NCBI GenBank assembly: GCA_947500545.1
Contig: CANMSO010000006.1
Span: forward strand, 328,350 to 392,349
Length of the DNA stretch: 64,000 bases
Reading direction: 5' to 3'
Origin: an uncultured Aquimarina sp.
GTDB lineage: Bacteria > Bacteroidota > Bacteroidia > Flavobacteriales > Flavobacteriaceae
In this document: positions 26,537 to 35,841 of the stretch, piece after piece
How positions within the stretch are numbered: position 1 is the stretch's first letter
How the letters are laid out: each line of letters starts with the position of its first letter
Made by a program: the position numbers and the translations under genes
The notes under the pieces: generated by a model
Database searches by the model: none
The model's input: only the letters and a program-made list of their open reading frames with translations
What the model was told of the DNA's origin: nothing

Positions 26537-27238
26537 TTAATTTTCAAAATAATCTTCTTCATTTGACACCAACTTATGTTGTTCCAGAAAAAACTTAATT
26601 AGAAAAAACTCTCCCGATATTTGTAAAAGATTACTCATAACAGTAAAAACATCTATAGAGATATACAATTTATCCAGAGCTGTAAGTATATTGGAAATCA
26701 AAAAACAAGAGGCGGCAACCATCAAAGAATAACTTATTACCGTTCTGCTATTTAAATATATATAATAACAAAGCCCTATAAAAAGGACAAAACATATAAT
26801 TAACACATTTAGAAACACCATATGTTCATGTACTGCAGGCGTGATTAATTCTGAAACAGAAAGCACAACATAAGTAATCAGTATCATGGTTATCATTAAT
26901 TGAACAGTAAAGATTTTCTTTAGTTTTATTTTTACTTTCTGCAAACTTTTCCACAGTATAATCATATTCACGCTGTAATGTATTGACAGAAAAATGACTA
27001 TAATCCCAAAATAACCAGAGAAGTCTCTCATTGTAAGGATCTCTGACACCATAACTAATAACATAGTAAACAACACCAAAAAATTAATTTTTTCAGTTTT
27101 TACTATATAGATAAAACATAACGAGAGAACCACAAAGGGCTTACAGAAAATCACCATTTGTCTTTCAAAAATGGCCATTAACAACGTTAACGCTGCAAAA
27201 AAATAAAACAAACTATATGCTATTTTTTCTGTTTTCAC
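26537..27238 (-). CDS. YhhN-like multi-pass membrane protein, tandem copy 3
   Basis: A 233-aa membrane protein paralogous to its neighbours, with about eight helices. The KP segment is FCKPFVVLSLCFIYIVK at about 30-46. The two acidic positions differ from the family: the first reads VMVSEILTM (Glu in place of Asp) and the second reads FLISNILTALDKLY (Asn in place of Asp). If these residues are catalytic, this copy is likely altered or inactive. The start is GTG at 27238, 16 bases after the preceding copy. Confidence 0.55.
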   Translation of the reverse strand: MKTEKIAYSLFYFFAALTLLMAIFERQMVIFCKPFVVLSLCFIYIVKTEKINFLVLFTMLLVMVSEILTMRDFSGYFGIIVIFLSIHYSVNMIILWKSLQKVKIKLKKIFTVQLMITMILITYVVLSVSELITPAVHEHMVFLNVLIICFVLFIGLCYYIYLNSRTVISYSLMVAASCFLISNILTALDKLYISIDVFTVMSNLLQISGEFFLIKFFLEQHKLVSNEEDYFEN

Positions 27239-27254
27239 CCCTTATTATTAAAAT

Positions 27255-27950
27255 TCAAAACCCTTCAAATTCCTCGGATTTTAGCTTCAATGATTTTGTG
27301 ACCATATAATTAACCAAGAAAACCATTGCAAGCGGCTCACAAATCAACATAAGCACCTGTAACTCGTATGATTGCAAATAAAATTCATCTATAAGCAACA
27401 TATAGTCACTAAAAGTGAAATTTAACATTGACAAAAAAAACCAAAGTGATTTTTCTGATCGTATATTAATATAATGCATTGCTCCTATTACCAGCAACAT
27501 ATAGAGCAATAGCAGATGAAGGAATCCTAACAAATGTAAATCTCCCATAGATTCCTTTAGAGTTAGATAGGCTAAAAAAAATATAACTGTGTACAACGAA
27601 CTACCTAACACCAGAGTAAACACATCTCTACGGTTATAAACAAAAGATTTATGATTATAATACAAAAAATAAAAAAGCAGAATATAGACCATTATATGTG
27701 TCGTCATCTGAAATTTTATTATACTTTCAACATTACAGAATGTGATTAACTTCCCTATAAAAAGAACCGACAATACAATTACATGATACGTTTTTATCCT
27801 TTTAGTACCTATAAAATAAAGCACTATTATTGATACAGATAAAATTAACTCAGAACCTGTATATAAAAAATCATTTTTAAACACAAACCCTAATACCTGC
27901 AATACAATCAAAAAAGAAATTAAAAGCTTTAGTAACTTCTCTCCATCCAT
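27255..27950 (-). CDS. YhhN-like multi-pass membrane protein, tandem copy 2
   Basis: A 231-aa membrane protein of the same tandem family, about eight helices. The KP motif is lost: the matching stretch is YTGSELILSVSIIVLYF. The first acidic site is Lys (LFIGKLITF), while the second is kept (FTFSDYMLLIDEFY). It shares HYINIRSEKSLWFFLSMLNF with copy 1 (YANVRSTKSLWFLIAVLNF), which shows that copies 1 and 2 are the closest pair. Start is ATG 27950 (MDGEK). Confidence 0.55.
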   Translation of the reverse strand: MDGEKLLKLLISFLIVLQVLGFVFKNDFLYTGSELILSVSIIVLYFIGTKRIKTYHVIVLSVLFIGKLITFCNVESIIKFQMTTHIMVYILLFYFLYYNHKSFVYNRRDVFTLVLGSSLYTVIFFLAYLTLKESMGDLHLLGFLHLLLLYMLLVIGAMHYINIRSEKSLWFFLSMLNFTFSDYMLLIDEFYLQSYELQVLMLICEPLAMVFLVNYMVTKSLKLKSEEFEGF

Positions 27951-28081
27951 TAAATTTTATTTGCACTCAAGATTAATACCTACATGAGTACCCCCTTAGC
28001 TAAATATCTATAAATTTGTGTTTTCCGTTACACAATATACTAAATTTGAAACAATTACAACTTTTGACACTTTGTTCACAC

Positions 28082-28768
28082 CTAAGAATCTTTAAGTTTT
28101 AATGAAATTGAACTTGATGTCTTGAATTGAACAAGAAAAAATACTGCCAGTAATTGATATATAGAATTAATAATCTCAAGCTCAATAGAAGGAATATAGA
28201 ATCTGTTTAAAGCAAAGGAAGTATCACTAACAACAAAATTTAACACTGCGATCAAAAACCATAATGACTTTGTAGATCTAACATTTGCATACTGTAGAAC
28301 TGCCCCTATAAAAAGCAGGTATAGTATTACCAGATAACTCAAGCCATATGGTCTAATATCTCCCATCGTTCCTTCGACAGCGTTATAAATCTCATACACA
28401 ACATAGGTCCACGCAACAAAGAAAACAATCAAATATAGCATATCGGTAGCACCGTAATCAATAGGAGAATAATTCTTATATAAATAATAAAATAGCATAA
28501 GATAACATATTGTATAGCTTAGGAGCACATACATAAAAGCGTTTTTCATTTCGGTTAACAAAAAAACATCTCCCAAAAAACACAAAAGCAATATTACCAA
28601 AAACAAGCTATCTACCCTCTTCACATTAAACCAATACAACATAAAAAACAATGGTACGGTCGTTGGCTTAACATAAAACTCTAAATCTGGCCATTGCATA
28701 GCGGTACTCAAAACACAAAGCCCACCAGTAATTAGTAACAATATTTTAATTAGAGTTCTTATTTTCAT
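28082..28768 (-). CDS. YhhN-like multi-pass membrane protein, tandem copy 1
   Basis: A 228-aa membrane protein and the copy closest to classical YhhN/TMEM86. It keeps the KP segment FYVKPTTVPLFFMLYW, the first Asp in LCFLGDVFLL, and the second Asp in LNFVVSDTSFALNRFY. About eight helices are expected. In eukaryotes and some bacteria the family hydrolyses lysoplasmalogens; that role is only inferred by family here. Its ATG overlaps the ligA stop by four bases, so it is co-transcribed with ligA. Confidence 0.65.
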   Translation of the reverse strand: MKIRTLIKILLLITGGLCVLSTAMQWPDLEFYVKPTTVPLFFMLYWFNVKRVDSLFLVILLLCFLGDVFLLTEMKNAFMYVLLSYTICYLMLFYYLYKNYSPIDYGATDMLYLIVFFVAWTYVVYEIYNAVEGTMGDIRPYGLSYLVILYLLFIGAVLQYANVRSTKSLWFLIAVLNFVVSDTSFALNRFYIPSIELEIINSIYQLLAVFFLVQFKTSSSISLKLKDS

Positions 28769-30759
28769 TTTATTTTGCTAAGAAATTCATCTTCGCTAAT
28801 GATTGATATCTCAAGTTTATTGGCTTTTTCCAATTTACTAGGCCCCATATTGGCTCCCGCCACAACAAAAGAAGTTTTTGATGAAATAGAACTAGAAACC
28901 TTACCTCCATTATCTTCGATTAACTTCTTAAGCTCATTACGAGATACTTTTTCAAAAACACCAGAAACAACAAACGTCTGTCCTTGAAGTGTATCTGTTT
29001 GATTAGCCAACTTCTCTGCAGAAATTTCTAATTGAACCCCGTACCCTAATAATCTATTAATCAATTCTTTATTCTCATCAATAGAAAAGAACTCCCTTAC
29101 GCTCTGAGCGATTTTGATTCCAATTTCGTCTACATTAACCAAACCTTCTTCTGTAGCTTCAATTATGGCCTGAATTGATTTATAATGCTTTGCCAATTTT
29201 TTAGCAACTGTTTCTCCCACATATCGAATTCCTAAAGCAAACAAGACGCGTTCAAAAGGTATTTCTTTAGATTTTTGTATTCCATTAATGAGGTTATCGG
29301 CACTTTTCTCTGCCATTCTTTCTAACGGAACCACCTGCTCTTTTCTCAATTCATACAGATCAGCATAATTGGTAATCAAGCCTTCGTTTACCAGTAAAGT
29401 TACGGTTTCCCCTCCTAACCCCTCAATATCCATTGCTTTTCTTGAAATATAATGCTGTATACGCCCCACTATTTGAGGAGTACATCCTTTATAGTTTGGG
29501 CAATAATGCTGTGCTTCTCCTTCTTTTCGGATTAGTGGCGTGTTACATTCTGGGCATTCTGTTATATACAGTGTTGGCTTAGAGTTTTGATTTCTTTTCT
29601 GAAAATCGACACCTATAATTTTTGGAATTATCTCTCCTCCTTTTTCGACAAAAACGGTATCCTCAACCCTTATATCTAATTTCTCAATCTGATCTGCATT
29701 ATGCAATGAAGCTCTCTTTACGGTTGTACCCGCAAGTAACACGGGATCCAGATTGGCAACAGGTGTAATTGCACCAGTTCTACCCACTTGATAGGTTATT
29801 TCCCGTAATATGGTTGAAGCTTGCTCAGCTTTAAATTTATAAGCCATCGCCCACCTAGGGGCTTTTGCAGTAAACCCAAGTTCTTCTTGTTGCTGAAGAT
29901 CATTCACTTTGATTACAATTCCATCTGTTTCGTATGGTAGATCATGACGATGCTCATCCCAATAATTCACAAAACTTAACACCTCATCAATAGAATGAAC
30001 CAATTTGGATTCTGAAGGAACTTTAAAACCCCATACTCTTGCTTTTTCTAAGCTCTCAATTTGAGATGTTATTCCTATTTTATTTCCCGTAATATTATAT
30101 AACAAACAATCTAACGGACGTTTTGCGGTTTCGCTACTATCCTGTAGCTTTAAACTCCCAGAAGCTGTATTTCTTGGGTTTGCATATGGCTCTTCTCCTG
30201 CTTCAATGCGTTCTTGATTCATTTTTGCAAAACCTTCATAAGGCAAAACTATCTCTCCGCGTATATCAAATTTTGAGGGAAAATCTCCTTTCAGCTTTAG
30301 CGGAACAGAATTAATCGTTTTCACATTGGTCGTAACATTATCGCCTTGTATCCCATCTCCACGTGTTACAGCCCTTACCAAAACTCCTTCTTCGTATGTA
30401 AGGCTTATCGAGGCACCGTCATACTTAAGCTCACAAGTATAATTAATTTCTCCGTCTACTAATTTTTTTATACGTTTTTCCCAATCAAGTAAGTCTTCTC
30501 TAGAATATGAATTATCCAGAGAATACATTCTGTGTTCATGAACCACAGTTTCAAAATTTTTAGTCACTTCACCTCCAACTCTTAGTGTTGGCGAATTAGG
30601 GTCGTAAAATTCTGGGTGTTTCTTTTCTAATTCCTGAAGTGTTTTAAGCTTCATATCAAATTCATAATCACTTATCACAGCTGCATCCAGTACGTAATAA
30701 TTATAATTATGCTGCCTTAGTTCTTCTCTTAATTGATTGATCTGTTGTTCTATATTCAT
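28765..30759 (-). CDS. ligA: NAD-dependent DNA ligase
   Basis: Seals nicks in duplex DNA during replication and repair. It is 664 aa, full length. The N-terminal Ia domain carries YDxNSPTLRVG. The adenylation active site is CELKYDGASISL (Lys in KxDG). The oligonucleotide-binding domain includes the YKFKAEQA segment. The zinc finger is CPECNTPL followed by YCPNYKGC, the helix-hairpin-helix domain spans about 430-580, and the BRCT domain ends the protein (GQTFVVSGVFEKVSRNEL). It precedes the four YhhN-like genes, and the first of them overlaps its stop. Confidence 0.96.
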   Translation of the reverse strand: MNIEQQINQLREELRQHNYNYYVLDAAVISDYEFDMKLKTLQELEKKHPEFYDPNSPTLRVGGEVTKNFETVVHEHRMYSLDNSYSREDLLDWEKRIKKLVDGEINYTCELKYDGASISLTYEEGVLVRAVTRGDGIQGDNVTTNVKTINSVPLKLKGDFPSKFDIRGEIVLPYEGFAKMNQERIEAGEEPYANPRNTASGSLKLQDSSETAKRPLDCLLYNITGNKIGITSQIESLEKARVWGFKVPSESKLVHSIDEVLSFVNYWDEHRHDLPYETDGIVIKVNDLQQQEELGFTAKAPRWAMAYKFKAEQASTILREITYQVGRTGAITPVANLDPVLLAGTTVKRASLHNADQIEKLDIRVEDTVFVEKGGEIIPKIIGVDFQKRNQNSKPTLYITECPECNTPLIRKEGEAQHYCPNYKGCTPQIVGRIQHYISRKAMDIEGLGGETVTLLVNEGLITNYADLYELRKEQVVPLERMAEKSADNLINGIQKSKEIPFERVLFALGIRYVGETVAKKLAKHYKSIQAIIEATEEGLVNVDEIGIKIAQSVREFFSIDENKELINRLLGYGVQLEISAEKLANQTDTLQGQTFVVSGVFEKVSRNELKKLIEDNGGKVSSSISSKTSFVVAGANMGPSKLEKANKLEISIISEDEFLSKIK

Positions 30760-30775
30760 TTAACAAAAAGTAATT

Positions 30776-31366
30776 TCAGGTTCTTTCAGGTTTTAGCCAT
30801 TTTGGCACTTGAACAGGTTTAAATGTTTTCATTTTTTCTAATAATCGATCTATATCTTCATCAACAAGGAGCAAATCATAGTTCTCCATTTTCAAAAAAC
30901 CTCTTCGGACCATGTTTTCAAGCAATCCAAGTAGATTATCATAAAACCCTCCAATATTTAGAAGCCCAATAGGTTTTTGATGCAATCCTAACTGAGACCA
31001 TGTAATAATTTCAAAAAGCTCTTCTAAGGTACCAAATCCACCTGGTAATGTCATGAAACCATTACTAAGTTCATGCATCTTCATTTTTCGTTCATGCATA
31101 TTATTGGTAACAATTAATTCTGTTAATCCTTGATGAACCACCTCTTTTACCTTGAGAAATTCTGGAATTACGCCTACCACTTTTCCTTTATGCTTAAAAG
31201 CCCCCTTAGCAACTTCTCCCATGATACCTATCTTGGCTGCACCATATACCAAAGTAATATTTTTTTGTGCCAGTTTTTCACCTAGCGCAAAAGCCTCAGA
31301 GATTATTTTAGTATCATTCCCTTCACTACTTCCACAAAACACACAAATTGAATCTAAGTTATTCAT
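30776..31366 (-). CDS. LOG family protein (cytokinin-type nucleotide hydrolase)
   Basis: A 196-aa Rossmann-fold protein of the LOG/TIGR00730 group, which removes ribose 5'-phosphate from nucleotide monophosphates. SICVFCGSSEGND opens the nucleotide fold, VYGAAKIGIMGEVA follows, and the signature PGGFGTLEELFEIITWSQLG contains the PGGxGTxxE motif. Physiological substrate in bacteria is usually unknown. It lies between prmC upstream and ligA downstream on the minus strand with gaps of 11 and 16 bases. Confidence 0.9.
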   Translation of the reverse strand: MNNLDSICVFCGSSEGNDTKIISEAFALGEKLAQKNITLVYGAAKIGIMGEVAKGAFKHKGKVVGVIPEFLKVKEVVHQGLTELIVTNNMHERKMKMHELSNGFMTLPGGFGTLEELFEIITWSQLGLHQKPIGLLNIGGFYDNLLGLLENMVRRGFLKMENYDLLLVDEDIDRLLEKMKTFKPVQVPKWLKPERT

Positions 31367-31377
31367 ACTATATATTT

Positions 31378-32229
31378 TTAGTTTAAGCGAGCCCGTATCA
31401 TGCGCTCATTATCATATACATCTTTTCGTAAGGCGACAGAATTAAAACCTGAAGATTCTATCATACTTTTAGTTTCTGTTCCTAAATATTGATTAATCTC
31501 GAAATACAATACTCCTTCAGGCTTTAAATTTCTTTTTGCTAATTCTGTAATTTTTCTATAAAATATCAATGGATCATGATCAGACACAAATAAAGCTTGA
31601 GAAGGTTCATTATCCAAGACATTAGGTTTCATCTCTTGTTTTTCTAATTCACGAACATATGGAGGATTAGAAACAATAATATCAAAGTTATGAGGTAGAT
31701 TTTGAACATTCAAAATATCGCTATGAATAAAAGTAATATCTACTTCATTTATTTTTGCATTTTCCCTCGCAGTATCAATAGCCTTATCAGATATATCCAT
31801 AGCAAACACATTAGCATTTGGCAATTTCTTAGCTAATGAAATCGCTATACATCCACTGCCTGTACCAATATCCAACACCCTCAATTGATCTTTTACATCT
31901 TGCAGATCTTTCAAAATCCAGTCTACCAATTCTTCCGTTTCTGGTCTTGGGATTAGAACATCTTTATTTACTTTAAAGGATAAACCATAGAAATGAGTAT
32001 TACCAATTATATATTGAATTGGCTCTTGATTTATAATCCGTTTTTTTGCATCTTCAAACCTTGAAACTTCATCTTCAGAAAGTATCCTATCCAGGTCTAT
32101 AGCTACATCTACCCTTCGTAAACCTATAATTTCCTCAGAAAGGATATAAAAAAATGACAGTATCTCTTCATGATCATAATTTTCAACTAAAGAATTTATA
32201 AAATCGGCTCTAATGTCTTTTATTTTCAA
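31378..32229 (-). CDS. prmC: Peptide-chain release factor glutamine methyltransferase
   Basis: Methylates the Gln of the GGQ motif in release factors RF1 and RF2. It is 283 aa with an N-terminal helical domain, then IPRPETEELVDWIL, SAM motif VLDIGTGSGCIAISLA at about 120-135, and the catalytic IVSNPPYV. The start is TTG at 32229 (KIKDIRADF); no suitable ATG precedes it. It is preceded by a GNAT gene 17 bases upstream and followed by the LOG gene. Confidence 0.93.
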   Translation of the reverse strand: MKIKDIRADFINSLVENYDHEEILSFFYILSEEIIGLRRVDVAIDLDRILSEDEVSRFEDAKKRIINQEPIQYIIGNTHFYGLSFKVNKDVLIPRPETEELVDWILKDLQDVKDQLRVLDIGTGSGCIAISLAKKLPNANVFAMDISDKAIDTARENAKINEVDITFIHSDILNVQNLPHNFDIIVSNPPYVRELEKQEMKPNVLDNEPSQALFVSDHDPLIFYRKITELAKRNLKPEGVLYFEINQYLGTETKSMIESSGFNSVALRKDVYDNERMIRARLN

Positions 32230-32246
32230 TGTAAGTTTTGTTTAAT

Positions 32247-32732
32247 TTAGAGGTCTTTCATCATCCATGCTTGACAACTATAGTGCCCTGTATCACCAAT
32301 AGGGGCATCAAGATCTTTAAAGCCTAACTTTTGATACAATTTTCTTGCTGCTTTCATGTATGGCATCGTTTCTAAGTAGCACTTAGAAAAACCTTTTTCT
32401 TTTGCGAAATCAAGGCAAATATTTATCATTTTAAGCCCCAATCCTCTACCTCTAGCCTCTGGTGAAAAATACATTTTCTGAAGCTCGCAGATATCCAAGT
32501 CGCCTTTCTCTAATGGAGCTACACCTCCACCACCAATGATTTTTCCATCTTCCTCTACCACATAATAAGCACCTCTTAATTGATCATAAGTTTCATACAT
32601 CTTATCTAAAGCTTCGTCCTCGTATGCTGTACCCACCTTAGGAACACCCATTTCGACAAGAACACTTCGAATTAATGCGCCTAGCGCCTCATTATCTTTA
32701 TGCGCTATAGTTCGGATTTTTATTTCTCCCAT
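32247..32732 (-). CDS. GNAT family N-acetyltransferase
   Basis: A 161-aa acetyl-CoA-dependent acyltransferase. The acetyl-CoA motif is MYFSPEARGRGLGLKMINIC (R-G-x-G-x-G/L pattern) near residues 91-110. GGGGVAPLEKGDLDICEL is the strand before it, and AARKLYQKLGFKDLD is the typical C-terminal helix and strand. Substrate unknown. It leads the group GNAT, prmC, LOG, ligA on the minus strand, divergent from the LEA14-like gene. Confidence 0.88.
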   Translation of the reverse strand: MGEIKIRTIAHKDNEALGALIRSVLVEMGVPKVGTAYEDEALDKMYETYDQLRGAYYVVEEDGKIIGGGGVAPLEKGDLDICELQKMYFSPEARGRGLGLKMINICLDFAKEKGFSKCYLETMPYMKAARKLYQKLGFKDLDAPIGDTGHYSCQAWMMKDL

Positions 32733-32858
32733 TATATTTTAAACACTACTTTTGCCCTATTCTATTAAATGTAGATTATTATATTTTCCTGAACCTAATT
32801 TAACAAATAAATTAGTTTTTATAATATTGAAATATACGTCAAATCTAACAAGGAATCA

Positions 32859-33320
32859 ATGAAGAAATTTCTATTATTATCAACAATATTTGTACTTATA
32901 ACTGCATGCACATTATCTAAAAAACCAAAATTTAAATATATTGATAACCTGGTGGTCAAAAATGTAAGTATGCGTGATATAACATTAAAGGCAGATGCTG
33001 TTTTTAACAACCCAAATAGCCTAAAAGGAAAGCTTTCTATTGATGATATTCACGTATTTGTTGATAACATAGATGTGGGAACTATTTCATCACAAGAGTT
33101 TGAAGTACCATCAGAGAGTGAATTTTCGATTCCGTTAGAAGGTACTTTTTCTCTATCTAAAATCTATGAAGAAAATAAAAACAGTCTCCTTGGAAGTGTT
33201 CTAAAAGTGATCCAGACCGATTCTCTTAACATACAATACAAGGGTACTATCAAATACCACTTAGGTAGTTTTTCTTACCCATACAAAATAGAAAAAGAAC
33301 AAAAAGTAAGCCTGAAATAA
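32859..33320 (+). CDS. LEA14-like (LEA type 2) lipoprotein
   Basis: A 153-aa lipoprotein with a signal ending in the lipobox LITAC (Cys17). The mature part resembles the LEA type 2/WHy domain: NLVVKNVSMRDITLKADAVFNNPNSLKGKLSIDDIHVFVDNIDVG has the NPN-containing pattern of that fold. Function in bacteria is unknown, perhaps envelope stabilisation. It is four bases before ribD, so the two may be co-transcribed. Confidence 0.75.
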   Translation: MKKFLLLSTIFVLITACTLSKKPKFKYIDNLVVKNVSMRDITLKADAVFNNPNSLKGKLSIDDIHVFVDNIDVGTISSQEFEVPSESEFSIPLEGTFSLSKIYEENKNSLLGSVLKVIQTDSLNIQYKGTIKYHLGSFSYPYKIEKEQKVSLK

Positions 33321-33324
33321 TAAA

Positions 33325-34368
33325 TTGACAGTACACCATAAATATATAAAACGATGTATTCAACTAGCCAAAAATGGTTTAGGAACAACCTACCCTAATC
33401 CTTTGGTTGGCAGCGTAATTGTACATAATAAAAAAATTATTGGTGAAGGCTGGCACTACAAATCTGGTGAGCCACATGCCGAAGTAAATGCTATCAGATC
33501 CGTAAAAGATCAAGATCTACTAAAAGACGCTACAATCTACGTAAGCCTAGAGCCCTGTAGCCATTACGGAAAAACGCCTCCTTGCAGTGAACTTATCATA
33601 GAAAAAGGAATCAAAAGAGTTGTTATTGGCACAATAGATACGTTTGCAAAAGTATCGGGAGCCGGAATAAAAAAATTAATGAACGCCGGTTGCGATGTTA
33701 CCGTTGGCGTTTTGGAAAAAGAATGCCAAGAATTAAACAAACGTTTTTTTACTTATCACAACAAGAGACGTCCATATATTATTCTGAAATGGGCAGAAAC
33801 CCTTGACGGTTATGTCGCTCCAATTTTTTCTAACAAAAGAGAACCAGTATGGATCACAAACTCCTATTCAAGGCAACTGGTACACAAATGGCGTGCAGAA
33901 GAACAGGGGATTTTAGTAGGAAATCAAACAATTACAAAAGACAACCCTAAACTAACAACACGAAATTGGTCTGGAAAAAGCCCAATACGAATTGCAATAG
34001 ACAGGTTTGATAAAATCCCAAAGGACTCAGCAATACTTAATAAAACAGAGCAAACCATAATAATCACTACAGATAAATTCAGAAAAAAAAATACCAAAAA
34101 CTTAATTTATGAAGTGGTTAGTTCAGAAAAAGACATTACAAAAGACATCTGCACTATTTTACACAAACAGAGTATTCAATCTGTAATTATTGAAGGCGGT
34201 ACAAAAACCATTCAATCATTTATTGACAAAAATCTTTGGGACGAAGCTAGAGTTTTTGAAGGAAATACTACATTTGGCTCCGGAATAAAAGCACCTATAC
34301 TAAATGGAAACTTGGTTTCCGAAGAAAAAATTATAGATGATTTCTTAAGAATATATCGAAATGATTAA
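33325..34368 (+). CDS. ribD: Bifunctional riboflavin deaminase/reductase
   Basis: Catalyses two early steps of riboflavin synthesis. It is 347 aa, start TTG at 33325. The N-terminal deaminase domain has the zinc ligands in HAEVNAI and PCSHYGKTPPC (His and two Cys) and the GxGWHYKSG segment. The C-terminal reductase domain (about 150-347) has LKWAETLDGYVA, GILVGNQTITKDNPKLTTR and EGGTKTIQSF. Its stop overlaps the following HAD gene by eight bases. No FMN riboswitch was noted upstream. Confidence 0.94.
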   Translation: MTVHHKYIKRCIQLAKNGLGTTYPNPLVGSVIVHNKKIIGEGWHYKSGEPHAEVNAIRSVKDQDLLKDATIYVSLEPCSHYGKTPPCSELIIEKGIKRVVIGTIDTFAKVSGAGIKKLMNAGCDVTVGVLEKECQELNKRFFTYHNKRRPYIILKWAETLDGYVAPIFSNKREPVWITNSYSRQLVHKWRAEEQGILVGNQTITKDNPKLTTRNWSGKSPIRIAIDRFDKIPKDSAILNKTEQTIIITTDKFRKKNTKNLIYEVVSSEKDITKDICTILHKQSIQSVIIEGGTKTIQSFIDKNLWDEARVFEGNTTFGSGIKAPILNGNLVSEEKIIDDFLRIYRND

Positions 34369-34966
34369 GACCATAATCTTTGACTTTGGGGATGTTTTTA
34401 TCAATTTAGATAAATCGGCTACGTTACGGGAATTTTCAAAATTTGGTGATTTTCGATTAACATCAGAATTACAGGAAATTCATAATTTGTACGAAATAGG
34501 GCAACTCTCTACGCAAGAGTTTATCAAAAATCATCAGGCCATCCTTCCAGAAGCTACCGAAAAACAATTAACCGATGGTTGGAATGCAATTTTACTTGAT
34601 TTCCCAAAGCACAGATTAGGTTTTATACAAGATTTGGCTTCAAAACAAAAATACAAGCTCATATTGCTTAGCAATACAAATGAACTACATATTGATTGGA
34701 TCAAAAAAAACATCCCTTTTTATTCGGTATTTAAGTCTTGTTTTGATTCTTTTTATTTATCACACGAAATTCATTTAAGAAAACCTAATGTCGATATTTT
34801 TGAATTTGTTTTAAAACAACATCAAATACAACCTGGTGAAACATTTTTTATTGACGACACCAAAGAAAATACTGATATCGCATCTAAATTGGGGATTCAT
34901 ACCTGGAACAACAACCCAAAGACAGAAGATATCACTAACTTATTTACCATAAACGATTTATTTTGA
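34361..34966 (+). CDS. HAD superfamily phosphatase, YihX-like
   Basis: A 201-aa HAD-type hydrolase. Motif I is IIFDFGDVFINLD (nucleophile Asp), motif II is LILLSNTNELH, the conserved Lys is in HLRKPNVDIF, and motif IV is FFIDDTKENTDIA. The pattern fits HAD subfamily IA phosphatases such as YihX, which act on sugar phosphates; the true substrate is unknown. It starts inside ribD's end and its stop overlaps the EamA transporter start, so it belongs to the ribD operon. A riboflavin-pathway phosphatase role is possible by context only. Confidence 0.85.
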   Translation: MIKTIIFDFGDVFINLDKSATLREFSKFGDFRLTSELQEIHNLYEIGQLSTQEFIKNHQAILPEATEKQLTDGWNAILLDFPKHRLGFIQDLASKQKYKLILLSNTNELHIDWIKKNIPFYSVFKSCFDSFYLSHEIHLRKPNVDIFEFVLKQHQIQPGETFFIDDTKENTDIASKLGIHTWNNNPKTEDITNLFTINDLF

Positions 34967-35832
34967 TCTATTTAGTTCTAAGCATTGTAGCCTCTAGCTT
35001 GATATTAATAATCTTCAAGTTGTTTTCTAAGTATAATGTAGACACATCACAAGCCATTATTATTAATTATGTAGTTGCGTCAATATCTGGATTTGTAGCG
35101 TACTCAGAACCAATTGATATGGTGTATGTCTCAAAACAAGATTGGTTCTATGGCACGATGATCCTGGGAGTTATTTTTATCTTGGTTTTCAACTTAATGG
35201 CTATCACTACACAAAGAAATGGCCTATCAGTAGTTGCAGTAGCAACCAAAATGAGCTTAACCATCCCAATTGTATTTGGGATACTAATGTATCATGAAAG
35301 CACAGGAGTACTAAAAATCATTGGAATTATTATAGCTCTTGTAGCGGTATACCTAACCTCTATAAAAACTGCGGAAGGAATTTCTATAACCAAAAAAAAC
35401 TTGATTTTCCCATTATTGGTATTCTTAGGAAGTGGAATCATAGATACTAGCATTAAATTTTTTGAAACGAATTATGTTACCCAAAATGATATTCCTGTTT
35501 TTTCTGCAACCATTTTTGGCTTTGCAGCAATTGTTGGTATTTTCACTTTATTATATAAAGCCGTAAAAGGCAGTCTTAGGTTTTCTTTTAAAAATGTAAT
35601 TGCCGGGATTGGATTAGGAGTACCTAACTATTTTTCGATTTACTTTTTAATACAAGCACTAAGACATGAAAACATGGATAGCTCAACAGTATTTACTATA
35701 AATAATGTAGCCATACTCTTAGTCTCTACAATTGCAGGGGTTATTCTTTTTAAAGAAAGATTGATTCTCAAAAATTGGATTGGTATTATCTTGGCCGTAC
35801 TTAGTATTATCTTGGTAGCATTTTCTATATAA
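34963..35832 (+). CDS. EamA/DMT superfamily transporter
   Basis: A 289-aa inner-membrane permease with ten predicted helices in two EamA repeats. The first repeat ends near LKIIGIIIALVAVYLTSI, and the second near ERLILKNWIGIILAVLSIILVAF; these paired endings are diagnostic. The start is TTG at 34963 overlapping the HAD stop. Substrate unknown; with ribD upstream, a metabolite exporter role is conceivable but unsupported. Confidence 0.87.
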   Translation: MIYLVLSIVASSLILIIFKLFSKYNVDTSQAIIINYVVASISGFVAYSEPIDMVYVSKQDWFYGTMILGVIFILVFNLMAITTQRNGLSVVAVATKMSLTIPIVFGILMYHESTGVLKIIGIIIALVAVYLTSIKTAEGISITKKNLIFPLLVFLGSGIIDTSIKFFETNYVTQNDIPVFSATIFGFAAIVGIFTLLYKAVKGSLRFSFKNVIAGIGLGVPNYFSIYFLIQALRHENMDSSTVFTINNVAILLVSTIAGVILFKERLILKNWIGIILAVLSIILVAFSI

Positions 35833-35841
35833 ACTTATTAT

